A DNA stretch of 11,271 nt from a bacterium (GTDB lineage: Bacteria > Hydrothermota > UBA3073 > JACQXS01 > JAUWAR01), in assembly GCA_030601965.1 (NCBI GenBank), contig JAUWAR010000036.1:1-11271 (forward strand). The letters run 5' to 3'. Below, piece by piece: positions 1 to 6,481 of this stretch. The translations under genes were made by a program, and so were the position numbers. Below the pieces are notes generated by a model. That model did not search any database. It was given only the letters and a program-made list of their open reading frames with translations, and had not been told where the DNA came from. Within the stretch, counting starts at the first letter, position 1; each line of letters opens with the position of its first letter.

Positions 1-932
1 ATAATAAAACCTATTCCAGATGCAAGCAAGCATCCAAACTGATCCTGTGATTTTTTTGCAATTTTCATACTTCTTAAAAACAGAAGGACAAAGAGAAAAA
101 AGACCGACATTGAGCCCGTGAACCCAAATTCTTCGCTTATAATGGAGAAGATAAAATCCGTATGGGGTTCGGGTAAAAATAGGAGTTTTTCTTTGGAATT
201 ACCGAGTCCCACTCCTATAAACCCACCAGAGCCTATTCCCATGATTGATTGCCTTACCTGATAAGACTCCTGTGTGCGGAATTCTGACACTCTTTCTTTT
301 GCATAAGGAATATGATAAAGAGCAAATATAAATATGATGCTACCACCAATAACGAGTGGAATAAGATGTCCCACTTTTGTATCTCCAATGAGTAAAACTG
401 CAATAAACGAGAGAGACAAAACAGAAACTACACCAAATGAGGGTTCAAGTATCATAAGGCAGAAAATTACAAAAAAGATTAAAACAATAGGCACAAACCC
501 ATGCTTGAAATTTTTTATTTTTGCTCCTTTATGGACAATAAAACTTGAAATAGAGATAATAGTAAGAAGTTTTGCCAGTTCCGATGGTTGGAAAGAAAAA
601 CTCCCTAATCTAATCCATCTCCTCACGCCCCTCACAGGTTCTCCTATTTGGAGCACAATAAAGAGGAGAAATACTGTAATTAAAAAGAGTGCAAAACTAT
701 ATTTGTGCCATATATGGTAATCAATTTTTGAGACAACAAACATAGAGATAAGTCCAATTGCCACTAATAAGACCTGCTTTTTCAGATATAGGGTATTGTG
801 AGAAAATGTAGTGGAAGAATAGACCATTATCACACCAATAGTCACGAGGATTAGAGTGATGAAGAATAGACCTTTGTCTATATTTCGGTTTTCCGTTATC
901 GCTTTTCGGTTATCGGCTTTGTTATTTGTCAT
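1..932 (-). CDS. ftsW: FtsW, septal peptidoglycan glycosyltransferase (SEDS family), 3' end outside window
   Basis: A SEDS-family polytopic membrane protein that polymerises lipid II at the septum together with FtsI. The first 310 codons are visible; the C-terminus (probably 50-60 residues) lies beyond base 1. The start is ATG at 932, with an in-frame TAA nine to four bases upstream that excludes a longer form; no clear Shine-Dalgarno is seen. Family motifs: RRWIRLG and QPSELAK (residues 104-121), and PEPHTDFIF (254-262), whose Asp259 corresponds to the essential Asp of the SEDS extracellular loop. Many hydrophobic segments (for example 22-38, 53-68, 79-95, 147-162, 169-183, 190-206) fit a 10-TM protein. 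Residues 1-18 are polar and encoded by imperfect repeats (about 885-925), so this tail may be repeat-derived. It lies 24 bp after murD. The place after murD in a dcw cluster supports FtsW over RodA. Confidence 0.95.
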   Translation of the reverse strand, partial: MTNNKADNRKAITENRNIDKGLFFITLILVTIGVIMVYSSTTFSHNTLYLKKQVLLVAIGLISMFVVSKIDYHIWHKYSFALFLITVFLLFIVLQIGEPVRGVRRWIRLGSFSFQPSELAKLLTIISISSFIVHKGAKIKNFKHGFVPIVLIFFVIFCLMILEPSFGVVSVLSLSFIAVLLIGDTKVGHLIPLVIGGSIIFIFALYHIPYAKERVSEFRTQESYQVRQSIMGIGSGGFIGVGLGNSKEKLLFLPEPHTDFIFSIISEEFGFTGSMSVFFLFVLLFLRSMKIAKKSQDQFGCLLASGIGFI

Positions 933-939
933 TATTTAT

Positions 940-962
940 AATTTAGCATTTGGCATTCATAA
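940..962. repeat. Heptamer repeat (GCATTTA/G type) at murD-ftsW junction
   Basis: Units TAGCATT and TGGCATT, imperfectly repeated, cover the murD stop and fill the 24-bp gap before ftsW. The same units occur inside murD, murF and murE and near the rsmH start. Confidence 0.75.
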
Positions 963-2264
963 TTTATTTACCGCTTTTTTAAATTTCTCTCCTCTTTCTG
1001 CAAAGTCACGAAATTGGTCAAAACTCGCAAAACCAGGAGAGAGTAGCACAGTATCACCACTTTTTGCATAAGAGAATGCACACTTAACAGCCTTATTCAT
1101 ATTTTCTGCAACTTTGCACTTTGCATTTATAATTTGGCATTTAGCATTTATCTTCTCTGCCACTTCTCCCATGAGAATACAATACTTTGCTTTCTGTTTT
1201 ATCGCTTTTATTATTGAGCCTGAATCAATGCCTTTTTCTTTACCTCCAGCTATAAGAATAGGCTTTTCCTTGAAAGAGTAAAGTGTTTTTACAAATGAAT
1301 CAGGATTTGTGCACATTGAATTATTTATAAATCTCACCCCGTCTTTAGTGCCGACAAACTCAAGTCGGTGTTCAACACCCTTAAATGAGATAAGTGCTTC
1401 TTTTGTTTTCTCTTTTTTTACACCAAGAATAGAAGTTACCAAAATAGCTGCTAATAAGTCCTCATTGATAATTGATAATTGATAATTGATAATTGATAAT
1501 TGATTCAAATATATCTCCTTCAGACTGCATAATTCCGAATGACCAATGACCAATGATGAATGACGAATATATGCATCTTTAATATTTTTTATGGAGAAAA
1601 ACCTCTTTTTACTCTTCACTCGTGCTGAAATTTCAAGGACATTTTTATCATCGAAATTGAATATTCCAAAATCAGTTTCTGTCTGATTCATAAAGAGCCT
1701 GCTTTTCATAGTTTTATACTCGTTAAAATCTTTATGTCTGTCTAAATGGTCTGGAGAGATGTTCAAAAGGACTCCTATATAAGGTTTAAATTCTTCTGTT
1801 CTTTCAAGTTGAAATGTGCTTATTTCAAGCACAACAATAGTATCATCTGTAATTTTTTCTATAACACTTGAAAGAGGAATTCCCATATTACCAGCAATAA
1901 CACTATTTATTCCTGCTATTTTTAGAATATGGTATATAAGATAGCAGGTCACAGTCTTTCCATTTGTGCCTGTTACTGCAACAATCTTTTGTGATTTAAT
2001 AAATCTTGAGGCAAGTTCAAGTTCACCTATTACAGGAATATTTTCCTCTCTTGCCTTTTGTAATATGGGATGTGAAAGAGCAATCCCTGGACTTGCCACA
2101 ATTAAGTGGGAAGTGGGAAGTGGGAAGTGGGAAGTAGATTTATTTTTCGGGTCTATTCCTATCACTTCAAATCCTTTGTTTTTCAGAAGTTTCATACACG
2201 CTTTTCCAGCTCTGCCAAGTCCTAAAACAGTAATCTTCTTATCTGCGTCAATCTGTGTTCTCAT
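957..2264 (-). CDS. murD: UDP-N-acetylmuramoyl-L-alanine--D-glutamate ligase (MurD)
   Basis: Cytoplasmic ATP-dependent ligase adding D-Glu to UDP-MurNAc-L-Ala. Seen: N-terminal Rossmann glycine motif VLGLGRAG (13-20), P-loop GTNGKT (99-104), EISTFQLE (147-154), NISPDHLDRH (168-177), HRLEFV (299-304), and LSPGFASFDQFRDFAERGEKF (409 onward). Length 435 is normal for the family, but four stretches are repeat-encoded: residues about 43-53, 231-246, 253-268 and 371-385. The 253-268 array lies where the family usually has a G-x-H-N-x-x-N motif; only a final Asn before LLAA remains. The usual NDSKxTNP loop reads NNSMCTNP (314-321), replacing the conserved Lys with Met. The start ATG lies inside a repeat containing two ATCTGCGT copies, only 9 bp after mraY. 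No other murD-like gene is seen here, so this is probably the working copy, but its activity deserves checking. Confidence 0.95.
   Translation of the reverse strand: MRTQIDADKKITVLGLGRAGKACMKLLKNKGFEVIGIDPKNKSTSHFPLPTSHLIVASPGIALSHPILQKAREENIPVIGELELASRFIKSQKIVAVTGTNGKTVTCYLIYHILKIAGINSVIAGNMGIPLSSVIEKITDDTIVVLEISTFQLERTEEFKPYIGVLLNISPDHLDRHKDFNEYKTMKSRLFMNQTETDFGIFNFDDKNVLEISARVKSKKRFFSIKNIKDAYIRHSSLVIGHSELCSLKEIYLNQLSIINYQLSIINEDLLAAILVTSILGVKKEKTKEALISFKGVEHRLEFVGTKDGVRFINNSMCTNPDSFVKTLYSFKEKPILIAGGKEKGIDSGSIIKAIKQKAKYCILMGEVAEKINAKCQIINAKCKVAENMNKAVKCAFSYAKSGDTVLLSPGFASFDQFRDFAERGEKFKKAVNKL
1113..1150. repeat. Heptamer repeat (GCATTTA/G type) inside murD
   Basis: About five imperfect 7-bp units read in frame as KINAKCQIINAKCK (murD residues 371-384), an apparent surface-loop insertion before KVAENMNKA. 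Confidence 0.85.
1464..1505. repeat. Perfect heptamer array (ATTGATA x5 plus ATTGATT) inside murD
   Basis: Six 7-bp units, five identical, read on the minus strand as QLSIINYQLSIIN. On the plus strand every third unit would give TGA or TAA; on the coding strand no frame has a stop. Confidence 0.95.
1536..1568. repeat. Heptamer array (GAATGAC/CAATGAC type) inside murD
   Basis: Units of the CGAATGA, CCAATGA type repeat four to five times with substitutions and encode RHSSLVIGHSE in MurD. It lies only about 30 bp from the ATTGATA array. Confidence 0.85.
2106..2135. repeat. Perfect heptamer array (GTGGGAA x4) inside murD
   Basis: Four identical 7-bp units, read on the minus strand as STSHFPLPTSHL (MurD residues 43-54) in the N-terminal Rossmann domain, just after the strand IGIDP. 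Confidence 0.95.
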
Positions 2265-2279
2265 CTGCGTGTATCAGCG
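2240..2279. repeat. Dispersed-type repeat covering mraY stop and murD start
   Basis: ATCTGCGT occurs at 2241-2248 and 2263-2270 with ATCTGTGT between. It supplies the last bases and TGA of mraY and the first codons of murD (MRTQIDADK), a peptide style I associate with repeat-derived ORF ends in other bacteria. Confidence 0.6.
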
Positions 2280-3356
2280 AATTTTCAATGTTGAAAAAGC
2301 TGCTAAATCAAATAATATTCCCACAATCCAGAATCTCACAACAATCCTATTTTCAGGAATACCTAATTTTTCAAAATGGTGATGCAATGGCGACATTTTG
2401 AAGAATCGCTTACCACCTGTTTTTTTAAAATACATAACCTGGAGCATTACGGAAAGTGCCTCTATAACAAACACTCCCCCCACGAGTAGAAGTAAAATCT
2501 CCTGTTTTATAAATACGGCGCATCCGCCTATTGAGCCCCCCAGTGCAAGTGCTCCGGTATCACCCATAAATAATTCTGCAGGATGGGTATTAAACCACAA
2601 AAATCCCAGAGAAGCCCCTACAGCACTTGAGAGAAATATTGTCAGTTCACCACTTCCGGGTATGTATAAAATATTTAAATATGAACTCATTTTCACATTT
2701 CCTACGATATAAGCAAGTACGGCAAAAGCCACCGCTGATTCAGCAACAAGACCAATACTGAGACCATCAAGACCATCTGTGAGATTTGTTGCATTAGAAG
2801 TTCCTACAAGGACAAAAATTACAAATACTATGTAAAAACATCCCAGATATAAAAAGGTATTCTTTAAGAACATAAAACTTGTAGAGGTAGTGTAGGCACT
2901 ATCTTTTGGAAATAAGATAACATATATTCCAATACAGATAGCAATTGCAATCTGCCAGATAAATTTAAAGAGAGGTCTGAGTCCTTTTCCTTGCTTTATC
3001 TTCCTCATGTCATCACAGAGGCCAAGCATTCCCAGACTTATACAAAGAAATAGAATCAAGTGAATAAAAGGTTCAGTAAGTTTTGCCCATAGAAGTGTTG
3101 GAACTACTATAGAAATGAGGATTAAAATTCCTCCCATTGTAGGAGTTCCTTTTTTATTATGTTGATTTGCAAGTGATTTTTCTCTTGCTCCTGCAACAAA
3201 GTTATGACTCTTGAGCCATCTTATAAGATGTGGACCTATTACAAACGATAATATAAGGGCAGTAATACCTGCATATGCAGACCTCAATGTAATATACCTG
3301 AACAGATTAAATACGCTATATTTTGTGGATAAAGGATATAATAAGTGATAGAACAT
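2274..3356 (-). CDS. mraY: Phospho-N-acetylmuramoyl-pentapeptide-transferase (MraY)
   Basis: Integral membrane enzyme that transfers phospho-MurNAc-pentapeptide from UDP to undecaprenyl phosphate, giving lipid I. Seen: N-terminus MFYHLLYPLS typical of the family, KKGTPTMGG (68-76), the catalytic aspartate pair DD at 115-116, NLTDGLDGL (191-199), FMGDTGAL (263-270) with Asp266, and the HHH motif PLHHHFEK (323-330). Length 360 equals the family norm and hydrophobic segments throughout fit ten TM helices. Unlike its neighbours it carries no obvious in-frame repeat, perhaps because its membrane core tolerates none. Only its last bases and TGA stop touch the repeat shared with the murD start. The start ATG matches family N-termini; no strong Shine-Dalgarno. 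A 75-bp gap to murF contains a 46-bp palindrome. Confidence 0.98.
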   Translation of the reverse strand: MFYHLLYPLSTKYSVFNLFRYITLRSAYAGITALILSFVIGPHLIRWLKSHNFVAGAREKSLANQHNKKGTPTMGGILILISIVVPTLLWAKLTEPFIHLILFLCISLGMLGLCDDMRKIKQGKGLRPLFKFIWQIAIAICIGIYVILFPKDSAYTTSTSFMFLKNTFLYLGCFYIVFVIFVLVGTSNATNLTDGLDGLSIGLVAESAVAFAVLAYIVGNVKMSSYLNILYIPGSGELTIFLSSAVGASLGFLWFNTHPAELFMGDTGALALGGSIGGCAVFIKQEILLLLVGGVFVIEALSVMLQVMYFKKTGGKRFFKMSPLHHHFEKLGIPENRIVVRFWIVGILFDLAAFSTLKIR

Positions 3357-3375
3357 AATTTTAAAACCCGAATTT

Positions 3376-3421
3376 GGAGTTAACCCGTGAGGGTTTTATA
3401 AAAGGCTTACGCCTTAACTCC
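3376..3421. repeat. 46-bp palindromic element, copy A (mraY-murF gap)
   Basis: Outer arms GGAGTTAA and TTAACTCC enclose two hairpins (AACCC-GTGA-GGGTT and AAGGC-TTAC-GCCTT) joined by a TTTTATAAAA centre. It matches the reverse complement of 8365-8410 at 45 of 46 bases. Confidence 0.95.
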
Positions 3422-3427
3422 ATTTTT

Positions 3428-3450
3428 TTCGTCATTCGGATTTTGTCATT
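3428..3450. repeat. CGTCATTCGGATTT repeat at murF 3' end
   Basis: CGTCATT-CGGATTT-TGTCATT heptamers encode the last residues (EMTKSE) and stop of murF. A near-identical copy lies at 8101-8124 after ftsL. Confidence 0.8.
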
Positions 3451-4793
3451 TCTTTTACTATTCTCTCCATTCTCATTTTCCTTGAACCTTTGACTAAAAT
3501 AGCATCTCCTTCTTTTATATATTCCTTTAGAAAATCTATAAGTTTATCAAATGAGGAAAAATGATAACTCTCTTGACCCCTTGAACCCTTGAATCCTTGA
3601 ACCCTTCCATTAATATAATTTTTTGCAAGTTCTCCAAAGCCAATCAGTGTATCTATTCCAAAATTGGTTATTTCCTTTCCTATCTTTTTATGAAATTTCT
3701 CTGCAGATGGTCCAAGTTCTAACATATCGCCAAGAACGGCTATTCTTCGTTTGCATTTTATCTGTTCAAGGTCTTTAAGGGCATATTCAACAGATACAGG
3801 ATTCGCATTATAACTTGAATCTATAATCTTCACATTAACTAATTTAGCATTTAGCATTTGGCATTTGGCATTTATTATCTTCCCTCTTCCATTAAGAGGT
3901 TCAAAATCCTCAAGTTGTTTTAATGCCTCTTCTTCTTTTATACCAAAACACGAACCCACGGCCACCGCAGCAAGTATATTATATTTATACGCCATTCCAT
4001 AGTTTTGAGTTTTGAGTTTTGAGTTTTGAGTTTTTAATCCAAACTTTATTACTTTCTTTCCGTTAAAATCCACATTAGTTAATAGTCTATCATCTGCGTT
4101 TATGACAATGGTATTTACGAATTTAATCATCTCAAGCTTTGCATCTCTTATGTCTTCTACACTTTTAAAAAATTGCAGATGAACAGGGGCAATGTTTGTG
4201 ATTACCCCAATTTTTGGGTCTAAAATAGAACAAAGCCTTGCAATCTCACCCTTTTTACTCATGGCAAGTTCAAAAACACCAATCTCTTTTGAGTTGTCAA
4301 TCCTAAAGATTTCAAGAGGGATTCCTATCAAATTATTAAGATTGCCCCTACTTTTTATCACTCTATATTTTCCTGAAAGCACCTTTGCAATCATCTCTTT
4401 TGTCGTTGTCTTTCCATTTGAACCTGTCACTGCAACAATGGGAATATCAAATCTTTTCCTATACCATTTGGCAAAATCTCCCAATGCCTCTAATGTATCC
4501 TCTACAAGAATGTAGGGCAAACCTTCAGGTTTGCTATTTGCAAGGCTAAAGCCTTGCCCTACAAGTCTTCTATCTTCTACAACAACGGCAGATGCTCCCT
4601 TCTCAATTGCCTTTTCTACAAAATTATGCCCATCAAATTCCTCTCCTTTCAGTGCAAAAAATACTTCTCCTTGTTTAATTGTTCTTGAGTCCGTTGACAC
4701 ACCTGTAATAAATTGAGAAGTAAGAAGTGAGAAATGAGAAGTGAGATTTCCTTCAACAGCCTTTACTAAATCAGTTATTTTTACCATTTCCAT
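3432..4793 (-). CDS. murF: UDP-N-acetylmuramoyl-tripeptide--D-alanyl-D-alanine ligase (MurF), repeat-laden
   Basis: Cytoplasmic ligase adding D-Ala-D-Ala to the UDP-MurNAc-tripeptide. Seen: N-terminal DSRTIKQGEVFFALKG (35-50), P-loop GSNGKTTT (124-131), SRGNLNNLIGIPL (148-160), ELAMSKKGEI (174-183), ITNIAPVHLQFF (198-209), DSSYNANPVSV (325-335), LGDMLELG (354-361) and VKGSRKMRME (434-443). Length 453 looks normal but misleads: about 60 residues are repeat-encoded (about 17-29, 78-95, 252-264, 306-320 and 396-409). The central segment between KFGL (250-253) and NILAAVAV (272-279), usually about 50 residues with a G-x-H-N motif, is only about 20 residues here and reads GMAYKYN. So the conserved core is shortened while low-complexity loops are added. 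The start is ATG at 4793 or the in-frame ATG two codons later. It begins 30 bp after the murE stop; the last codons and stop lie in a CGTCATT-type repeat. Confidence 0.95.
   Translation of the reverse strand: MEMVKITDLVKAVEGNLTSHFSLLTSQFITGVSTDSRTIKQGEVFFALKGEEFDGHNFVEKAIEKGASAVVVEDRRLVGQGFSLANSKPEGLPYILVEDTLEALGDFAKWYRKRFDIPIVAVTGSNGKTTTKEMIAKVLSGKYRVIKSRGNLNNLIGIPLEIFRIDNSKEIGVFELAMSKKGEIARLCSILDPKIGVITNIAPVHLQFFKSVEDIRDAKLEMIKFVNTIVINADDRLLTNVDFNGKKVIKFGLKTQNSKLKTQNYGMAYKYNILAAVAVGSCFGIKEEEALKQLEDFEPLNGRGKIINAKCQMLNAKLVNVKIIDSSYNANPVSVEYALKDLEQIKCKRRIAVLGDMLELGPSAEKFHKKIGKEITNFGIDTLIGFGELAKNYINGRVQGFKGSRGQESYHFSSFDKLIDFLKEYIKEGDAILVKGSRKMRMERIVKEMTKSE
3572..3606. repeat. Octamer array (CCTTGAAC/T) inside murF
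   Basis: Four 8-bp units, read on the minus strand as RVQGFKGSRGQES (MurF about 397-409). A related TTGACCCC pair lies in murE (5105-5122). Confidence 0.85.
3841..3874. repeat. Heptamer array (GCATTTA/G type) inside murF
   Basis: Four to five units, read as IINAKCQMLNAKL (MurF about 306-318). Same unit and same peptide register as the array at 1113-1150 in murD. Confidence 0.9.
4002..4035. repeat. Perfect heptamer array (GTTTTGA x4) inside murF
   Basis: Four identical units plus a partial one, read as LKTQNSKLKTQN (MurF 253-264). The same array with the same peptide occurs in murE at 5521-5554. Confidence 0.95.
4512..4562. repeat. 51-bp palindromic element inside murF
   Basis: Outer arms GTAGGGCAA and TTGCCCTAC enclose two hairpins, GCAAACC-TGAA-GGTTTGC... 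(plus-strand pairing of AAACCT with AGGTTT) and CAAGGC-TAAA-GCCTTG. Read through in frame as LVGQGFSLANSKPEGLPY (MurF 78-95), between the strands VVVEDRR and ILVEDT. Confidence 0.9.
4715..4749. repeat. Heptamer array (GAGAAGT type, x5) inside murF
   Basis: Five units (GAGAAGT, AAGAAGT, GAGAAAT, GAGAAGT, GAGATTT), read as NLTSHFSLLTSQF near the MurF N-terminus. Confidence 0.9.
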
Positions 4794-4799
4794 AATTTA

Positions 4800-4858
4800 G
4801 TAGGAGCAACCTCCTGGTTGCGATTATGTTCTATTTCGCAAGTAAAACTTGCTCCTAC
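4800..4858. repeat. 59-bp palindromic element over the murE stop
   Basis: Arms GTAGGAGCAA and TTGCTCCTAC; inner hairpins GCAACC-TCCT-GGTTGC and GCAAGT-AAA-ACTTGC. It contains the last codons and TAA (4824-4826) of murE and ends 6 bp before the murF start. Half of it recurs in rsmH (9291-9313). Confidence 0.9.
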
Positions 4859-6407
4859 CTCCTTCAATCATTAGAATTTTCTCTACTTCTTTTTTATCGC
4901 TAAATGGAATAACTTTATCACCGATTATCTGATAATCCTCATGTCCTTTACCAGCAATAGCAACAATATCACCTTCTCTTGATTCTCTTATTCCTCTTTC
5001 AATAGCCTCCCTTCTGTCCACAATCACCACATACTCTCTCTTTATTTTTAAATTTTGATTTGTAATTTTGCATTTTGCATTTTGATTTTTGATTTTTCTA
5101 TTATTTGACCCCTTGACCCCTTTTATTATCTCTTCTATAATCTCTAACGGGTTCTCATCTCTTGGATTATCAGAGGTAATAATAGTAAGGTCTGCAACCC
5201 TTGTGCTAATTTCTCCCATAATCGGTCTTTTACCTTTATCTCTGTTGCCGCCACACCCAAATATACATATAACCCTTCCATTTGTAAATGTTCTTGCTGA
5301 TTTAAGAACAGACTCAAGTGATGCAGGCGTGTGGGCATAATCAATAATAACCCTTTGTTCTATGACCTCAAATCTTCCGTCAATACCTTTTAGTTTTTCT
5401 ATTCCCCTTTTTATGAAAATAGGTGGAACATCATCCTCCCTGCTTATAGTAAAAGCGAGCAGAATATTATACAGATTATGCATCCCCGTAATATGAGACT
5501 GAATTCTAATATTCCCATTAGTTTTGAGTTTTGAGTTTTGAGTTTTGAGTTTTATTTCCACTTCCATTCCATTAATATCAGATGAGACAATTTTGCCTGT
5601 AATATCTGCATCCTCTTTACCATAACTTATCACCCTTGCATTTGTGCACTTTCTGAATCTCTCAAAATAAGTATCATCTTTATTAAGAATAACCAATGTA
5701 GGGGCATGATTTATCAGGCCCTCCCCTCTAAAGAGTCTCTCCTTTGAACTTATATAATCTTCCATATTATTATGAAAATCAAGGTGGTCCCTGGAAATAT
5801 TTGTAAGACCTGCTATATCAAAGTCCATACCCCTGACTCTATCAAGGGCAAGTGCATGTGAGGAGACTTCGGCTATTACAGTCTCTACTCCTTCCTCTAC
5901 CATAGATGAGAGTAGTTTATTTATATCAAGCGATTCAGGCGTTGTTCTTTCTGATTTGTATTTCTTATCTCCAATAAAGTGATTTATAGTTCCAATAACC
6001 CCTGTTTTTATTCCATACTCTTCATATATTGATTTTAGAAGCATAGTAGTAGTTGTCTTGCCATTTGTCCCTGTAATCCCAATTAGATTAAGTTTAGACG
6101 ATGGTGAGCCATAGAACTTATCTGAAATATCCGCAAGTGCCTCCCTCCCATCCTCCACAACTATGGTAGCACCCCGCAACCTTGCGGGGTGGTTATAACC
6201 TCTTTCCACAACAATAGCAACCGCCCCATTTTTTATTGCATCATCTATATATTTATGGCCATCTTGAGCAAGTCCTTTTCTTGCCACAAACATAAATCCT
6301 GTACCAGGTGGACCTGTCTTTACATCTCTTGAATCATAAGCAATGCCACTTATTTCTATATCTCTCCATTCTTCTTTAACATTATCCATCAACTTACTGA
6401 GTCTCAC
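4824..6407 (-). CDS. murE: UDP-N-acetylmuramoyl-tripeptide synthetase (MurE), meso-DAP-adding type
   Basis: Cytoplasmic ligase adding the third stem-peptide residue. The DNPR motif (413-416, in TSDNPRDENP) marks the meso-diaminopimelate-adding class. Seen also: DSRDVK (25-30), P-loop GTNGKTT (113-119), TTPES (155-159), EVSSHAL (180-186), NISRDHLDFH (203-212), YAHTPASLE (357-365), FGCGGNRDKGKRP (383-395) and GKGHEDYQ (486-493). The start is GTG at 6407; MRLSKLM matches family N-termini. Length 527 exceeds the usual 480-500. The excess matches repeat-encoded loops: TGPPGTG at 31-37, NHPARLRG at 72-79 (GC-rich palindrome), KLKTQNSKLKT at 286-296 (TCAAAAC heptamers) and about 432-456 (NAKC-type heptamers). 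The last 12 or so residues and the TAA stop lie inside a 59-bp palindrome (4800-4858), so the native C-terminus has been replaced. Confidence 0.97.
   Translation of the reverse strand: MRLSKLMDNVKEEWRDIEISGIAYDSRDVKTGPPGTGFMFVARKGLAQDGHKYIDDAIKNGAVAIVVERGYNHPARLRGATIVVEDGREALADISDKFYGSPSSKLNLIGITGTNGKTTTTMLLKSIYEEYGIKTGVIGTINHFIGDKKYKSERTTPESLDINKLLSSMVEEGVETVIAEVSSHALALDRVRGMDFDIAGLTNISRDHLDFHNNMEDYISSKERLFRGEGLINHAPTLVILNKDDTYFERFRKCTNARVISYGKEDADITGKIVSSDINGMEVEIKLKTQNSKLKTNGNIRIQSHITGMHNLYNILLAFTISREDDVPPIFIKRGIEKLKGIDGRFEVIEQRVIIDYAHTPASLESVLKSARTFTNGRVICIFGCGGNRDKGKRPIMGEISTRVADLTIITSDNPRDENPLEIIEEIIKGVKGSNNRKIKNQNAKCKITNQNLKIKREYVVIVDRREAIERGIRESREGDIVAIAGKGHEDYQIIGDKVIPFSDKKEVEKILMIEGGRSKFYLRNRT
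5051..5122. repeat. Mixed heptamer/octamer repeats inside murE
   Basis: Imperfect units of TTTGATT, TTGCATT and TTGATTT type at about 5051-5098, then two TTGACCCC octamers (5105-5122). They encode GVKGSNNRKIKNQ and NAKCKITNQNLKIK, the 430-456 loop of MurE, just before EYVVIVD. Confidence 0.85.
5521..5554. repeat. Perfect heptamer array (GTTTTGA x4) inside murE
   Basis: Four identical units plus a partial one, read as IKLKTQNSKLKTNG (MurE 285-298). Identical in unit, orientation and reading frame to the murF array at 4002-4035. Confidence 0.95.
6170..6191. repeat. GC-rich perfect hairpin inside murE
   Basis: CACCCCGCAA, loop CC, TTGCGGGGTG: a 10-bp perfect stem in an AT-rich gene. Read in frame as NHPARLRGA (MurE 72-80), between VVERG and TIVVEDG. 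Confidence 0.85.
6302..6318. repeat. 17-nt direct repeat, copy in murE
   Basis: TACCAGGTGGACCTGTC is identical at 6694-6710 in ftsI. Here it encodes TGPPGTG, an extra loop within the conserved DSRxVxPGxLFVA segment of MurE. Confidence 0.7.
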
Positions 6408-6419
6408 ATTCTAAAAGTC

Positions 6420-6472
6420 TGTGGAAAAGGTCTCCTGACCTTGATAATCGACATCAGGAGATGTCTCCCACA
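6420..6472. repeat. Palindromic element in ftsI-murE gap
   Basis: Arms TGTGG(G)A and TCCCACA enclose AAGGTC-TCCT-GACCTT and GACATC-AGGA-GATGTC. Same two-hairpin design, with AGGA/TCCT loops, as the 4800-4858 element. It fills nearly all of the 74-bp gap. Confidence 0.9.
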
Positions 6473-6481
6473 ATCTACATT

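Noticed and set aside
334..720. 128-aa plus-strand open frame
   Set aside because: Antisense to ftsW, whose protein has clear family motifs; the plus-strand product is low quality with no domain.
1464..1505. Tandem array as a CRISPR
   Set aside because: Units of 7 bp without spacers and no cas genes nearby.
957..2264. murD as a pseudogene
   Set aside because: Frame is intact for 435 codons with P-loop and C-terminal motifs preserved; random decay would have produced frameshifts in the 7-bp arrays.
1966..2382. 138-aa plus-strand open frame
   Set aside because: Antisense to murD and mraY and running through the GTGGGAA repeat; no Shine-Dalgarno or family resemblance.
3376..3421. Palindrome as an intrinsic terminator inside the operon
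   Set aside because: No T run follows the stem directly on the coding strand, and a terminator before mraY would cut off essential genes; the identical inverted copy argues for a dispersed element.
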